NCBI GenBank assembly: GCA_951799405.1 | Contig: OX637343.1 | Coordinates: 16,284,524 to 16,348,523, forward strand | Reading direction: 5' to 3' | Source of the DNA: Agapetus fuscipes | Lineage: Eukaryota; Arthropoda; Insecta; Trichoptera; Glossosomatidae | DNA length: 64,000 nucleotides | In this document: positions 31,031 through 41,590 of the stretch, one piece after another | How positions within the stretch are numbered: position 1 is the stretch's first letter | Layout: each line of letters opens with the position of its first letter | The notes under the pieces: model-generated | The model's input: only the letters and a program-made list of their open reading frames with translations | Databases searched by the model: none | Told to the model about the DNA's origin: nothing | Position numbers and translations under genes: made by a program

Positions 31031-31864
31031 TTCTTCCAATGTAGGAGTAGGAAAAAATGTTTGACGAGATGGATGGATCAACGGGAGGATAAGGAGTGAA
31101 AGGAAGTTGTACCCAAGAGATACGCTGTCGGAAAGTACATATTATTATCAGCATCATACGGGTAGTAATTGTATGATGCTGCGTACAGTGATCGTAAGAT
31201 TTTTTTATGTTTTTTTTTCAATTCAATTCCTATAAGCCTGTTCATATGGGCTCCAGATAATATCCGCGTACATCCACGTACGAAATACAACCATACGCTC
31301 GTAAAAGTGTAGAGAAATATCGACTTGTACAAATTTTGACTTTCAATGATTGCCGATGATAAAAACATCAGGAGGCTTGAAAGGGTAGGAAATAGGACAA
31401 CATTATTTAAGTGGAGGGAAAGGGTCACTCTCTCTGTAGGTGTTGGCCACACGCTGGGGGATGATTTACGCAGAGGGGAACCGAATCGTGAGTGGCGCCC
31501 GGATTATTAATAACTGTAATTCCTCAAAAGCCTCCGACGCCCTCACAGCCTGAGACGAACGAGGCAAGCATTGCTTACACGAAGAAAAAATACTGTTATC
31601 AACTTGGTATACCTACGTGTGACTGTAAATGCATACATGGAACAGTCTAGCACTAGTATTTATATATCTATATCTGAGTTGCAAAGATATATGCGTCGTT
31701 TTCTAGACATTGTACTTTCTATAATTGTGAAGAAAAAATGTATTTGAAAAATGTGAAACAACGCAATTAAACAAAAAAATGTGAAAAAACGAGTTGTTTG
31801 AGTATTTTTTGTGGCGTCATTTTTTAAGTTATATAAAAAAAAACTTATTAATTTAGATAAAAGA
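31031..31864. other. No recognised gene
   Basis: The minus frame 31078-31452 lacks motifs. A T-module tail scrap (GAGTTGCAAAGATATATG) sits at 31676-31694. Confidence 0.4.
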
Positions 31865-32110
31865 AATCAGTTAACGTGTGTGATTTTTTTTGTTAATACC
31901 ACTCTTTTACTAGAGCCAAAACGTTTCAGAAAGTTTGTAAGATTTTTATTGCAAGTCACTGCTCCTGATGATGCCTTTTAAGGCGAAAACGTTCGAGCAT
32001 AAATAATAAATAATAGGGAATTGAAACAGTGTGTGTGTGTTTTTTTTAAATGAATACATTGAACTTTCACAGTGTGAACCACCAAACCTTAACGAATATG
32101 ATAAGAAAGT
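31865..32110 (+). mobile_element. PLE-HH fragment
   Basis: Carries a complete hammerhead-like motif, then GAATTGAAACAGTGTGTG and the flank TTTCACAGTGTGAACCACCA at 32063. No inverted partner is present. Confidence 0.65.
31960..31999 (+). ncRNA. Hammerhead-like motif, all stems intact
   Basis: Stem I TGCTC (31960) pairs with GAGCA (31995). Core CTGATGA, extra T, stem II GCCTT-TT-AAGGC (five pairs), GAAA, mini stem III AACGTT, C at the cleavage-site position. Stem I differs from the TTGTC/GACAA family while keeping pairing. Confidence 0.65.
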
Positions 32111-32227
32111 ATATTTAAAAAAAACGGACAATTTTTAGTAAGCGGCCTCTTAAAGTCCCAGGTAATTACATAAGAAACAGCATTCAATTATCTCAACCTC
32201 TCTCATCTCATCATATGGTTGAGTCAA

Positions 32228-32515
32228 ACTTTTTTTTTTTTTTTTTAATTAGATTTGTGAAGAGGAATGCAATTCACCAACCTATTCTGCCTGGCCAGAA
32301 ACAGGTATTTATATCATCATTTAATAATTCATTATTGTTTATTATTAATGAATTATTAAATAATAATTACCCAATAACATCTGTTGAACCAGGGTCAAAG
32401 TTAAAGTCAAGTGACCCAAGCGGGGATCGAACCAACGTTGTTCCATTCGAAACACGCTAGAAAGATCAGCCCTCTTGGCCCCCGCGGCTATAACCCCGAC
32501 CGAAACTTTCCTTAA
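32228..32515 (-). mobile_element. SINE-C, full length
   Basis: Poly-T at 32229 (its poly-A), AATAGGTTGGTGAATTGCAT reversed, body, and on the minus strand the head GTTATAGCCGCGGGGGCCAA with B box GGTTCGATCCCC. The long head with extra arm resembles Leu/Ser-type tRNA. The middle (32320-32370) is a self-complementary AATAATTCATTA / TAATGAATTATT hairpin not seen in the 53.35 kb copy. Confidence 0.7.
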
Positions 32516-32624
32516 CCAACAGGTATACCTACATTGATTATGAAGCTTTCAAGTTAATATGTTTAAATACATCTTTATTATTGTTATGTAAATAACAAAT
32601 ACATATAAATGTAAGGTAGGGAGG
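32516..32624. other. Short stretch before LTR candidate
   Basis: AT-rich; ends with purine tract GGTAGGGAGG (32615-32624), which would be the polypurine tract if the next feature is a 3' LTR. Confidence 0.35.
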
Positions 32625-33011
32625 TGTATTAAATATAGCCGATGAGAGTTGGAGTAATTAATGATTATAGATACCTAGGGTAAAGAGGTATTCAAATGTA
32701 TGAACTGGAAGCTTTATGTTCTGGAGAGTTCCATCAAAATTGGCTTCTAGTAACTACCATCTTGGAAGTATAAAGGGCTGCAAGCAGCTTGCAAGAGTCA
32801 GTCTTGATACGACGATCTGCTTTTGAACAAGAAAGACAGTATCAGTGAAAGTGAACCAACGGTTAAATAAATGTAAATTGCTAAACTATAAATGTGAATT
32901 GTTAAAAATAAATAAAAGTTGTTAAATTGATCTAAATGTAAAATAAATATCCTGTAAAGAAGACTAGTTTTTTGTTAATTTGAAGACTTTTCGCACCCTA
33001 AAAACACAACA
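32625..33011 (+). repeat. LTR candidate, single
   Basis: 387 bp from TGTATTAAATATAGCC to AAAACACAACA (TG...CA). TATAAAGGG lies at 32768, a downstream TCAGTCTTGATACGACGATC resembles a start region, and AATAAA words occur near 32865 and 32945. With the purine tract before it, this fits the 3' LTR of a truncated element. No second copy is in the window. Confidence 0.45.
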
Positions 33012-33037
33012 TAATATTATTGTTGCATGCAACCTAA

Positions 33038-33545
33038 TAATAATAATAATTGGACAATTTGTATACAGCGCCGTTTAGTGGCACTAGACACCCCAAGGGC
33101 GCTTTTATGTGTTGAAGCTTCTGTTAAACAAATGAACTGCCAACACTGGTCTCTGTTCTCAACTCCAGAGGTAGACTATTCCAGCAGGATGGACCAGCCG
33201 AACTAAAAGCCCTGTCTCCAAAACCGGTTCCTGTTCCTGTTCCGTCGAAGAGGCAGTTGAAGCCTGTTTACGGTATCTCTGTGCAGAACGAAGAGTGCAT
33301 CGTTTTCCACCTATCTGGTCGACTCTGCACAATTCACACAAGTACGATGGGGCAACTCCTCTGAGGGAATTAAAAACAGAAACACATATTTTGTACTCAA
33401 TCTTCTCTGGGACCCGCAGCCAATGAAGGCGCCGCAACAGAGGAGAGACATGGACAGTTTTTCGTCCTCCTAAAATTAATTTGGCTGCAGCATTAAAGAC
33501 GGACTGCAGTCTAGACTGCTGAAACCTTGGAAATAATATAAAAAC
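33038..33545 (-). pseudogene. CR-like LINE C-terminus, longest copy
   Basis: (AAT)n tail at 33038, UTR with AGCGCCGTTTAGTGGC and CCAAGGGCGCTTTT, then on the minus strand the ORF. Near its start: LQSVFNAAAKLILGGRKTVH, then VSPLLRRLHWLRVPEKIEYK, ICVSVFNSLRGVAPSYLCEL, GKRCTLRSAQ. An expanded EQEQEP stretch marks a small insertion and frameshift, after which GDRA..W-N-S-L-P is read in another frame. H-V-x-P-L-L-x-x-L-H-W-L-x-V is the hallmark of CR1/Jockey-type LINE ORF2 ends. Confidence 0.85.
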
Positions 33546-33834
33546 ATATCCATGTTTTACAATACACATTAGAAGTCATTGATATTCCTAGGATTTCTCA
33601 GCGTGCGCGGGTACGGAATAGGGTCACTGGTTTACGGCCCTACAAGCTAAAGGCCGAAAGTTAAGCAATGTAAAGTAATGTATAAAAACACGGACCAAGA
33701 TGCAGGGGGGTCGGCTACCCTAAGAGCGAGAACCCTAACATGAAGGGTGGATTGAAATACCCTAACTTGTCGAAATAAAGATATTTTGTGTGCAACATTT
33801 TGGATTGTAACGTTTGTCGAAGGATAATGATAAC
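33546..33834. other. No recognised gene
   Basis: AACTTGTCGAAATAAAGATA at 33761 recurs at 34336, so a small shared repeat exists, otherwise unassigned. Confidence 0.4.
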
Positions 33835-34097
33835 TCAATCTAAATCTCATTTGCATACATGTTTTGCAATGGGTATTCACATTATATGCATTCTCACAAG
33901 CAGACACGAGTAAGTTTTCGCTTACACAATCCGCGTGTGAACCTACAACATAACCCAAATCTCAAATGAACACACACTCAGCAATTCTTGCTGAACTTCC
34001 CTGAAACAGTGTGACATTTTCAAAGTAAACCATTTTCAACAGCATTGGTGATCAGCCGTAGGTATACCAATCTACATGTAAGACAAGGAACATACAC
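33835..34097 (-). mobile_element. RTE-T terminal module
   Basis: Diverged copy; ends TAAGACAAGGAAC. Confidence 0.75.
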
Positions 34098-34104
34098 AAT
34101 AAAG

Positions 34105-34330
34105 TACATTTTTGAAAGAAAGTAGATTTATTTTGCACAATATTGGTTACACTGTACTGATCACTCTTCTCGCTCTAGCTTATAAGGACTTTGCGGCACA
34201 ATGCTCTAAGTGGCTCTGCTGGCCCACAGAATCTTTGTTCGTATATATATGGGTGGCAGAGACGATTCTTACATGTTCGAGATACTTCCACTAGAATTGT
34301 TTGATACTATTCCAGAGATGTTACGCATAA
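34105..34330 (+). mobile_element. LTR-L repeat
   Basis: GATTTATTTTGCACAATATT, CACTGTACTGATCACTCTTC and GCACAATGCTCTAAGTGGC match the 48.1 kb copy. The first ~60 bp are missing. Confidence 0.55.
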
Positions 34331-34714
34331 TCACTTACTTGTCGAAGTAAAGATATTTTGACATAACGTCATTTTGATGGCTGGTCTAAAATTTTATAAG
34401 TGAATGACAAATGTGAATAAAATTCAAGACTTAACAGAAACGGAAAAAAAACATAGTGATTTGAAATCATTTATGAAAGTACACAGAACTTATAAGTATT
34501 CAAGTCGCAGCTGAAAACTTTGATTTGTATCACAAAGATGATTGCAAACTTTTTCATATGTAGAATTGTAGAATTCCCATCCACGTTCGAAATGGCACCG
34601 AACATGATTCTAATCTCATTTAAGTTTTACAATTATTAACAATTTAATTCGATACCTCATGCATTTAAGAAACCACATGTAGGTTAATCCAAACTTATGC
34701 TTTACTATTTTTAA
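34331..34714. other. No recognised gene
   Basis: Ordinary AT-rich sequence after the repeated TTGTCGAAATAAAGATATTT. Confidence 0.4.
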
Positions 34715-34749
34715 GGGTTCGGTGGTTTACACAGTGAAATTTCATTGTA

Positions 34750-35004
34750 TATTAATTAAATAAAACGCAGTTTAAATTCACTTTTACATTCTTTAACTTT
34801 GTCAAACGTTTTCGCCTAAAAAGGCATCATCATGACAATGACAAATCAAATTAATTACAAATCAATTAATCTCTTCTTGAAGAAGAGAATTTTATTGTTA
34901 ATTTGATTTGTCATTGTCCTGATGATGCTTTTTTAGGCAAAAACGTTTGACAAAGTTAAAGAATATAAAAGTGAATTTAAACTGCGTTTTTATTTAATTA
35001 ATAT
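34750..35004. mobile_element. PLE-HH foldback
   Basis: The arms TTAATTAAATAAAACGCAG (left) and its mirror (right) enclose two hammerhead-like motifs, both damaged: left (34799-34837, minus) has ATGATGA for CTGATGA; right (34914-34953, plus) has AAAA for GAAA. Stem I TTGTC/GACAA is kept in both. Left flank GGTGGTTTACACAGTGAAAT at 34728. Confidence 0.75.
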
Positions 35005-35034
35005 TATGCTATACTGTTTGATATTATATTTGAA

Positions 35035-35450
35035 AAAATAATATACATTTTAAAGTTATATGAAATACATGCACACAAACAAAATTGTGCACTTTCAAAT
35101 GCTGCGTGTGTACTGACAAATTATAATCAAATCCTCAAAAGAAAATAAGCCCTTTAACTTTTGTAGACCTTCCTTGAAACAGGGGTGACATTGGCAAAGT
35201 GAATCATTGCTTACTGTATAGGTGGTCAGTTTCATACTAATGGTCAAGGAATGTAAATAAGAAATATCTAAAACATAAAAACAATAGAAACTTAAAAATA
35301 AGTGTGTACAAAAAAAAAGTCAATAGGTAAAATTAAATTTATAATTATGAAAGATTAAACCACCAACATTACAGATTAGGTGCCATTTTTTTATGTTCTT
35401 CAATACTTATATCGTTTCATCCAGCCATAAACTTTTACATGCAATATTTT
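35035..35450 (-). mobile_element. RTE-T LINE 3' end, old
   Basis: T-module to about 35255, UTR with TAAGTGTGTACAAAAAAAA, then decayed ORF end near 35380-35450. Confidence 0.7.
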
Positions 35451-35903
35451 TTTAAGTATTTATGAGGTTGTACCCCCCCCCCCCCCCATGTTGAAAATAC
35501 TTACGGTTAACTTTTTCCAATGTCACCCCGTTTCAGGGAAAGACTAGAGGATTTGCTGTTCAGCAGTTTATGTCCATGTGAGGTTTGATTTATTTTGTAT
35601 GAGTAACAAAAAAAAATTCCATGTGATTTTTTCAAGAACTGAATTATACCTTTTGGAATAAAATACAGTTTACACGATATTGGAATATCTTTATATTATT
35701 TCACATTACTCCGTTCAAGGTAGAACTAACATGGAATATAATTTTAGAGGTAAAAAAAACCCCTCTGTTTTCTCGGGGGAGCAAAAAGGAACCCTCACAG
35801 CCGCCCCTTCATGTAGGGTTTTATTTTATTTTTTTGATATACTCTGCTAGTGAAATCATAATATATTCTAAGGTTGAACACGGAGGCTTTCTGTATACTT
35901 ACA
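35451..35903. other. Poly-C, T-module scrap, no gene
   Basis: Fifteen Cs at 35473-35487. T-module scrap (plus) at 35500-35595 (CCAATGTCACCCCGTTTCAG). Confidence 0.5.
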
Positions 35904-35970
35904 ATGGTTGCTGAAGAATTTATGGAAGAGGAAGGAATTTCCGATAAATCGAAGAGTGAAAGTAAAGGAG
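35904..35970 (+). CDS. Possible first coding exon of a host gene
   Basis: ATG in context ACAATGG opens 22 codons rich in acidic residues (MVAEEFMEEEGISDKSKSES) and ends at a GT (35971, GAG|GTACTG) followed by a T-rich tract. The stretch is not part of any repeat family found here. Donor strength is modest and no partner exon can be identified, so this is a suggestion only. Confidence 0.2.
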
Positions 35971-36324
35971 GTACTGTATTTTTTTGTTGTTGTTGCTTTG
36001 TTACAGTATATTTTGTTATTATTTCATAAAGGCTTTGTGGGAAAAATGTTTATGCATGGAAAACTTAGATTTTCATAGAAGTATGTTAACCTGGGTGCTA
36101 GGCTTTGTCAAAAAATATACATAATTTACTGCCGTAGGTACAATTAAAGGTTATTCAAACACGCATACGTTTTTTTTTTATTTTCGTTCAAATATATTTC
36201 ACCTTATGCTTTCATATTTTCAATTTATTCAGTCTTGCTTCTCAACAGCTTTTCTTGCTTTTCAATAGATGTCATTGCATGTACACAAACTTCTGCTAAC
36301 GTATGAATACAATTGGTCGTGGGT

Positions 36325-36755
36325 GGAAGTCTCATCACCAAGGTAAGTCTTACCTACCCAACATCGGAAATAGTTGTATGAAGACCTGTCTATCCAAGAT
36401 GGCCGCAAGTGAACAGCTGATTAGTCTTATAATATAATCTAGATCTAAGTTGCAAAGATATGTACCATTCGAGATTCTTATTAAATGCATTCCCACAAGC
36501 AGACTCGCATAATTTCGCGCTCACACATGCCGCATGTGGACCTACAATATAAAAAAACCCAATCTCAAATGAACATAAGCCCTACAACTCTTGCCGACCT
36601 TCCCTGAAACAGGGGTGACATTGGCAAAGTGAGCCATTTTTTACAGTATGGGTGGTCAACCTCATACCAACCTTTAAGTTAAGGAATCATCTTCATGCAA
36701 ATAATACTGATATTCGATAGGTAAGAAGTACCGAGGTGATGAGACTTCCAGCCCA
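36325..36755. mobile_element. MITE inside SINE-C
   Basis: Inverted ends GGTGGAAGTCTCATCACC and GGTGATGAGACTTCCAGCC. Core words AAGATGGCCGCAAGTGAACA are shared with the 246-488 element. Split again by a T-module. Confidence 0.7.
36425..36690 (-). mobile_element. RTE-T terminal module inside the MITE
   Basis: Tail ATAATATAATCTAGATCTAA, end TTAAGTTAAGGAAT. Youngest layer of the nest. Confidence 0.8.
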
Positions 36756-37084
36756 GGCAAAACAGGGAGTTGAATCGCATTCTTCTTCACAAATCTATTT
36801 GAAAAAAAATGTATACGTAGAGAGAGAACAAAAGTTTTAACCCTCAAATTTCAACTCTTCAGTGGGGCGCCCTTTCAGTTCTATTTCCCGGCCATTATAA
36901 CCCCACCCTCTTGTTTATTCACAAGGAACGTGTTTCAATTTTTTATTTGATCTTTTTGTTTATCATGCCGACACACGATATTGATTGTTTGCACCCCCCG
37001 TGACGTCACGTCGAGCAAAAGTGAAAAATGTTACACGCAGACCGACAGCTGGGTACACCTAACTTTAACTGAAGGGCTTCTGTA

Positions 37085-37320
37085 CCCTTAGTACGAGTTG
37101 CAAAACTTGGGTAATGTAAAGTTTACAGCAATTATTAAAGCGTGATTTCTGTTTAAATCTTCCGTTTTTGTTTCTTACACTTTGTGGTCTTAGCTAAAGA
37201 GTTACAGTGATGAAGAAAATCGAGTTCAAACAAACAAAAACGGACGATTTTGGGGGAAATCACTTTTTAATGATTGCCGTAAACTTTACATTACTCAAGT
37301 TTTGCAACTCGTACTAAGGG
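37085..37320. mobile_element. Foldback element flanked by TA
   Basis: 236 bp. About 95 bp arms: CCCTTAGTACGAGTTGCAAA at the left equals the reverse complement of the right end CTCGTACTAAGGG and beyond. TA on both sides (37083-37084, 37321-37322), as for Tc1/mariner-type insertion. No transposase. Confidence 0.75.
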
Positions 37321-37334
37321 TACTGTACATAAAT

Positions 37335-37778
37335 ACTTATCGACTGTTAAAAGGTAGTAGGGCAAAAGTGACATAAACTAAATTGTTCAGGAGAGCAGTT
37401 TAATGTCTGATATTGCAGAAAAATGGCATAACTTTTTTATTTGTTATCATATCGTTAAAATCAAAACAACTGTAAAATTAAAATAATAATCGCATTTATT
37501 GGCATTCATAATAATGTGGTTTTACGATGTGTTTATGTCACAAACGCTTTTAGGACAAAAAATGTCAAAATCTTGTCGGTTACACCAAAACCATACTTTG
37601 AAAACGCAGTTGTTTACTTGAGCATAAACAACACAAAAATCATTGTAGAGCTATGGGAGTTAGCGCATTAGAAAGAACGGAAAATTTCCAATAGGATCGC
37701 ATTCACAACTTATTTTTGACCAAAATGTCGCTTATTATTTTAACCGTCGATATAAACTAGAAAGCCAAACCACGAAAT
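37335..37778. mobile_element. MITE-2, full length
   Basis: Left TATCGACTGTTAAAAGG...AAAGTGACAT and right ATGTCGCTTATTATTTTAAC...GTCGATA are inverted copies, ~35 bp. The 444 bp interior contains GGAGAGCAGTTTAATGTC and GCTATGGGAGTTAGCGCATT, shared in reverse with 58.28 kb. Confidence 0.8.
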
Positions 37779-37983
37779 TGGCAACACACAATTGTTTGGC
37801 GAGGTTATAGTTTGATAAGCTGTGCAGTGTGTTTGTATTAAATTCCTACAGGTATGTCATATATCTTGACCGATTTTTTTTTCTTATTTCATAAAATGGT
37901 TGCATTATCACCCACCACTGCAATTACCTTATTAAGGTGCTTTCATATTTTTCTTATAACTTTTATAATTACAAAGGATCTTA

Positions 37984-38407
37984 TAAGGCCCAGGTATATA
38001 AAAGTTTTGGAATATTTAAGTTAACTATTACTTGAATTTTCATTCAAATTTTCCAGTTCGAATTGACTTAAACCGAGAGTTACCGAAGTGACAAGTCCCA
38101 CTCATAAATCTTAGAAATAATGACAATGCCATTCAAAAGCTTTATAACAAACAACTGGTTTTAAAAATTAAATGACTAGCCTTCATTAAGCTGAAAAACG
38201 ACCCAAAATTTGTTCAGTTTGCATCAATTTTGATGTATCCTCACATTAAAAAAGAACAGCTGCTGTCAGTAAAGACAAAGCCATCTTGAAAATCGTTAGC
38301 TAGCAACTAAATAGTTACTGGTGGAATTCGGTTAGTTAAATATTAGGATAATTTAACTACAATTGGATTTAAGTTAACTTAACTATACTTGAAATAACCG
38401 GGCCTTA
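37984..38407. mobile_element. MITE-4, full length
   Basis: TAAGGCCCAGGTATATAAAA at the left, AAATAACCGGGCCTTA at the right, imperfect inverted ends with AAGTTAACT words inside both. The interior includes AGAACAGCTGCTGTCAG and GCCATCTTGAAAATCG. 424 bp, non-coding. Confidence 0.65.
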
Positions 38408-38470
38408 GTGCGGCTACTTGCTCCTGTGATCCAGACTGCCAGCTATCACATTCACCATACAACAATATTT

Positions 38471-38513
38471 TGTACCTGACGATGTCAGCATTGTTTTCGA
38501 AACCGGTCGTACA
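38471..38513 (+). ncRNA. Hammerhead-like motif, weak stem II
   Basis: TGTAC / GTACA stem I (five pairs), core CTGACGA, extra T, a poor stem II, GAAA, ACCGGT mini stem III, then C. The ACCGGT segment links it to the 60.8 kb family. Confidence 0.45.
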
Positions 38514-38734
38514 TTATCAAATCTTACTCGCCCTGTAACCATAAAGTGTTTATTCTCCTTTTTAAATATATATATATATATTTTTATAAGAGTTCACATA
38601 AAAACGTCTCAAGTAACTATTAAGAAAAATAGTCTCGATTCGTAGAAAATATTTTTATTAACTGAGAAATAATGCAGTTAATCACGTTAACCCCATTATA
38701 ATGTTATTGGCTATGAATATCACATAACTTGATC

Positions 38735-38845
38735 AGAGTTATTCACAAAGCATTTGATCCACGGCTGATCCATAGATCACCTTTTTTTTGTATATTCACG
38801 TCAGGCGGCTGTTGAGCCATGGATTTTCTGCGCGTGAATAACTCT
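38735..38845. repeat. Short inverted-repeat element
   Basis: AGAGTTATTCACAAAGCA at the left mirrors TGCGCGTGAATAACTCT at the right, with TGATCCACGGCTGATCC / GAGCCATGGAT inside. 111 bp. Confidence 0.5.
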
Positions 38846-39354
38846 AGATGCTACGAGGCAAATAAAAAACATCAGCTCCCTTTGTATATTTCACGGATGA
38901 CGTCATATGATTGTTTTACTTGTCTACGATTTACGACTAGACGTAGGCTTTACCGTCTACGAAAAGTCGTAGACATTTCGGTCTACAAATAAATATAAAC
39001 TCTTTAGTTGACGAATAGGTATGGATGATGCGGGCTTTTAAAAGCTACAGACGTTATGTTTAACGGAAATACTCGTAAATACATTTCAAAACGTTGAGAA
39101 TCTGAATTTGATGATTTTTATCATTTGAAAAAGAACAAAACAATAAAAAGTTTATTAAAAAAAAAAGTACGATGCGAAGAAGCTTACAGTAATTTCTCAG
39201 AGCCAAATAATTGTTCTTATAAAACAGAATTAGAAGGGAAAAAAGGAAGCCTTTTTTTACCTTTATTTATAACTTAATAACACACAAAAAAGCGAAATAA
39301 AATTCTTTACTATCCATTTCTACATTTTATTTTTAGAATCTGAAAGCATACAGA
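38846..39354. other. No gene; CRE word and GTAGAC repeats
   Basis: TGACGTCA at 38899. 38928-38995 repeats CTACGA / TCGTAGAC words and includes GACATTTCGGTCTAC, echoing the 23.6 kb motif. Confidence 0.4.
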
Positions 39355-39610
39355 TTATAATCTAATATTAGTTGCAAAGATATGTTACATTGGAGATTCA
39401 CATTACATGCATTCTCACAAACCAGACATGTACAAGGTTGCGCTTGCACATGCCTCATGTGAGCCTACAACATAAAAACCAAATCTCAAATGGACATACA
39501 CCCTGCAACACTTGCCGTCCTTCCCTGTAACAGGGGTGACATTGGCAAAGTGAACCATTTTACAGCATGGGTGGTCAGCCGCATACCAACCTTTTAGTCA
39601 AGAAACCGAT
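39355..39610 (-). mobile_element. RTE-T terminal module
   Basis: Tail TAATCTAATATTAGTTGC, end TTTAGTCAAGAAAC. Confidence 0.85.
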
Positions 39611-40380
39611 CGATTTCATAAAAAGAGATCATAAAAACGTGTCTAGCCTATATACTCGTAGGTCTTGGAGTCAAAGTCAAGATTAAACAAAATAATTACA
39701 GATTATATTTTGTTCTTAGAATCAATTTCATTTTAGTAGATTTTGATTAATAAATAAAAAATGAATATCACAAGTTGAAAGAAGCAATAAAATTTCTTAG
39801 TGTTTTAAAGAGCAATCCAGACATGAAAACAATCCTTAGTTCTTAGAACTTTTTCTCTCTCAAATAGTTGTATGTATACATCTTTTTGTCTCCATTTATA
39901 AAGCTCGGCGTGGCTCGTGAAGTGTACACAGATTGTCGAACGGTTCGCTACAAGAGCGGAAAAACGGGACGATATGTAAGAGTCACTATATTTGTGTACA
40001 ATCACAATATTGCAAGAGAGAATAGCGGAAAGTCGACGATTGATCTTTTATCGTTCTATGTAAGAATACCCACGTGCGGAGTTTTGTTTGTAAGAACTAT
40101 CGGAATGAACGGTTCTTTATTGCTCTTGAGTATTTTATTTCTATGTCAAAGTGAACACATGAATTAGGCGATGTCATTATTAAGACACGTGTCTTTAGAG
40201 CTTGTTTGTCTTATGTCCTTCAGAGGTAATTTCACATATGAGCAATGTTTGTATGTGTAGGTTATAATAATAACAATAATATTAGTTTAATTTATAATTA
40301 TTTTGAATGAATTCAAACAAAACACTGTTTATTTTCACAATAAAATTTATTTAAAAAGATTAAAATCTTTAAAACAAATT
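39611..40380. other. No recognised gene
   Basis: Open frame 39868-40167 (99 codons) is the longest here; no domain recognised. It overlaps a minus frame of similar length, so coding is doubtful. Confidence 0.35.
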
Positions 40381-40440
40381 ACAAACGTTTTCGACCTAGT
40401 AGGTAGTACAATATGAATTTTCACAGTGTTAATACACAAA
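40381..40440 (-). mobile_element. PLE-HH remnant
   Basis: ACAAACGTTTTCGACCTAGT is the reversed 3' half of a hammerhead-like motif; AATTTTCACAGTGTTAATAC follows as the usual flank. The CTGANGA half is lost. Confidence 0.5.
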
Positions 40441-40444
40441 TAAT

Positions 40445-40685
40445 ACAAAATATAATAATATTAGTAATATTTTTTTTGGTGAGAGCTATTTTTGTGTGAA
40501 TCACACCTCAAGAGCCCTCTTTGAGCTTGATCGTCGCTGTAGAAAGCGCCGATTCTCAAGCAAGACCCAGCTGTTGTAAGGCTGGATGGGCCTTTAGTGA
40601 CCGGTCTTCGGTAAAGGTTTATGAATTTTTCCCCCAGCGAAAAGCATATTTGAAAATAAAAATGGTAAATTTTTGGTGCTCCGTC
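40445..40685 (-). mobile_element. SINE-B, head missing
   Basis: Tail, CAAGAGCCCTCTTTGAGC, body to TGGTGCTCCG, cut before the B box by a T-module scrap. Confidence 0.75.
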
Positions 40686-40875
40686 CTAGACCTTATAAAA
40701 TATGGCTCATTTTGTCAATGTCCACCCTGTTTCAGAGAAAATCGGAAAAATTACAAGGCTTATGTTCATTTCAGATTTGTTTTTTTTTCATTTGTAAGCA
40801 CATGCAGAATTTGTCAACTAAGGTCATACTTTATTTCACGGTATACATGAATGTTTCTGCATCTAAAAATTCCCT
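40686..40875 (+). mobile_element. RTE-T terminal module, degraded
   Basis: GGCTCATTTTGTCAATGTCC, CACCCTGTTTCAGAGAAAAT, CATTTGTAAGCACATGC; no tail. Confidence 0.55.
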
Positions 40876-41590
40876 TAATTTCATCTCTTTCTATATTATA
40901 TTGCCCACATCTTTTTCTACGTGAACTTAAAATCGACCCCAAGGGGTTCACGTAGATTATTTGCGAGTCTCAAGCAATATCTCAAGGAAATATTATTATC
41001 ATTTAATCGAAGCGTACCACTAGAGAATCCCTCCAGATTCTCGAACCTTCTCAACCCAGCTGACCGCCTTAATTTGGCCCTAGGCTGAAATACTGGAAAG
41101 CTTTATCAGAATAATGCCTAGCGTGTAAACTTAGCCTTAAGTTTATCAGCAAAATGTAAGGAAACCAAAACAGTACCTCTACTTTGCGTTTTAAATTCCA
41201 CGATTTTTTCAGGAACGCTATTGTAGGAGTTTGATGTAAATTTCATACTTGGAAAAGAGGGCAATTCCAAACCATTTCCTTGGTGATAATATTTTCCAGT
41301 CTGAGAAAATTATACGATAGCCTCAAGTCACAAGATATCTATGCGAGGTTCAGTACTAGGAGAATGAAATATTGCTTTATTATTTATTAACATTTGGAAT
41401 CCAAGGATTCTCTATGTAAGCTCATTATTTCTCATGTTTATTTATAATATCCTGAAGCCAATTTTTTTATAATCTGTAAGCTAAGATTCTCACTAAAGGT
41501 TTCTAAGTACATATTATTTAATAGAAAAATATTATAATAATTTAGTTTTATGTATCTGTGGTGTGAATATAATTTCAAGAACCCTCTGCA
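40876..41590. other. No recognised gene
   Basis: Mixed composition, no long frame, no repeat family identified. Confidence 0.45.

Larger units (their letters stand above)
36255..36812 (+). mobile_element. SINE-C, split by a MITE
   Basis: The front part has AATAGATGTCATTGCATG and ACAAACTTCTGCTAACG (to about 36326). The back part CAGGCAAAACAGGGAGTTG to AAATCTATTTGAAAAAAAA (36756-36812). Joined, they follow the 53.35 kb copy. The head is missing. Confidence 0.7.

Noticed and set aside
34914..34953. Active hammerhead at this site
   Set aside because: GAAA reads AAAA and the mirrored partner has ATGATGA; both should be inactive.
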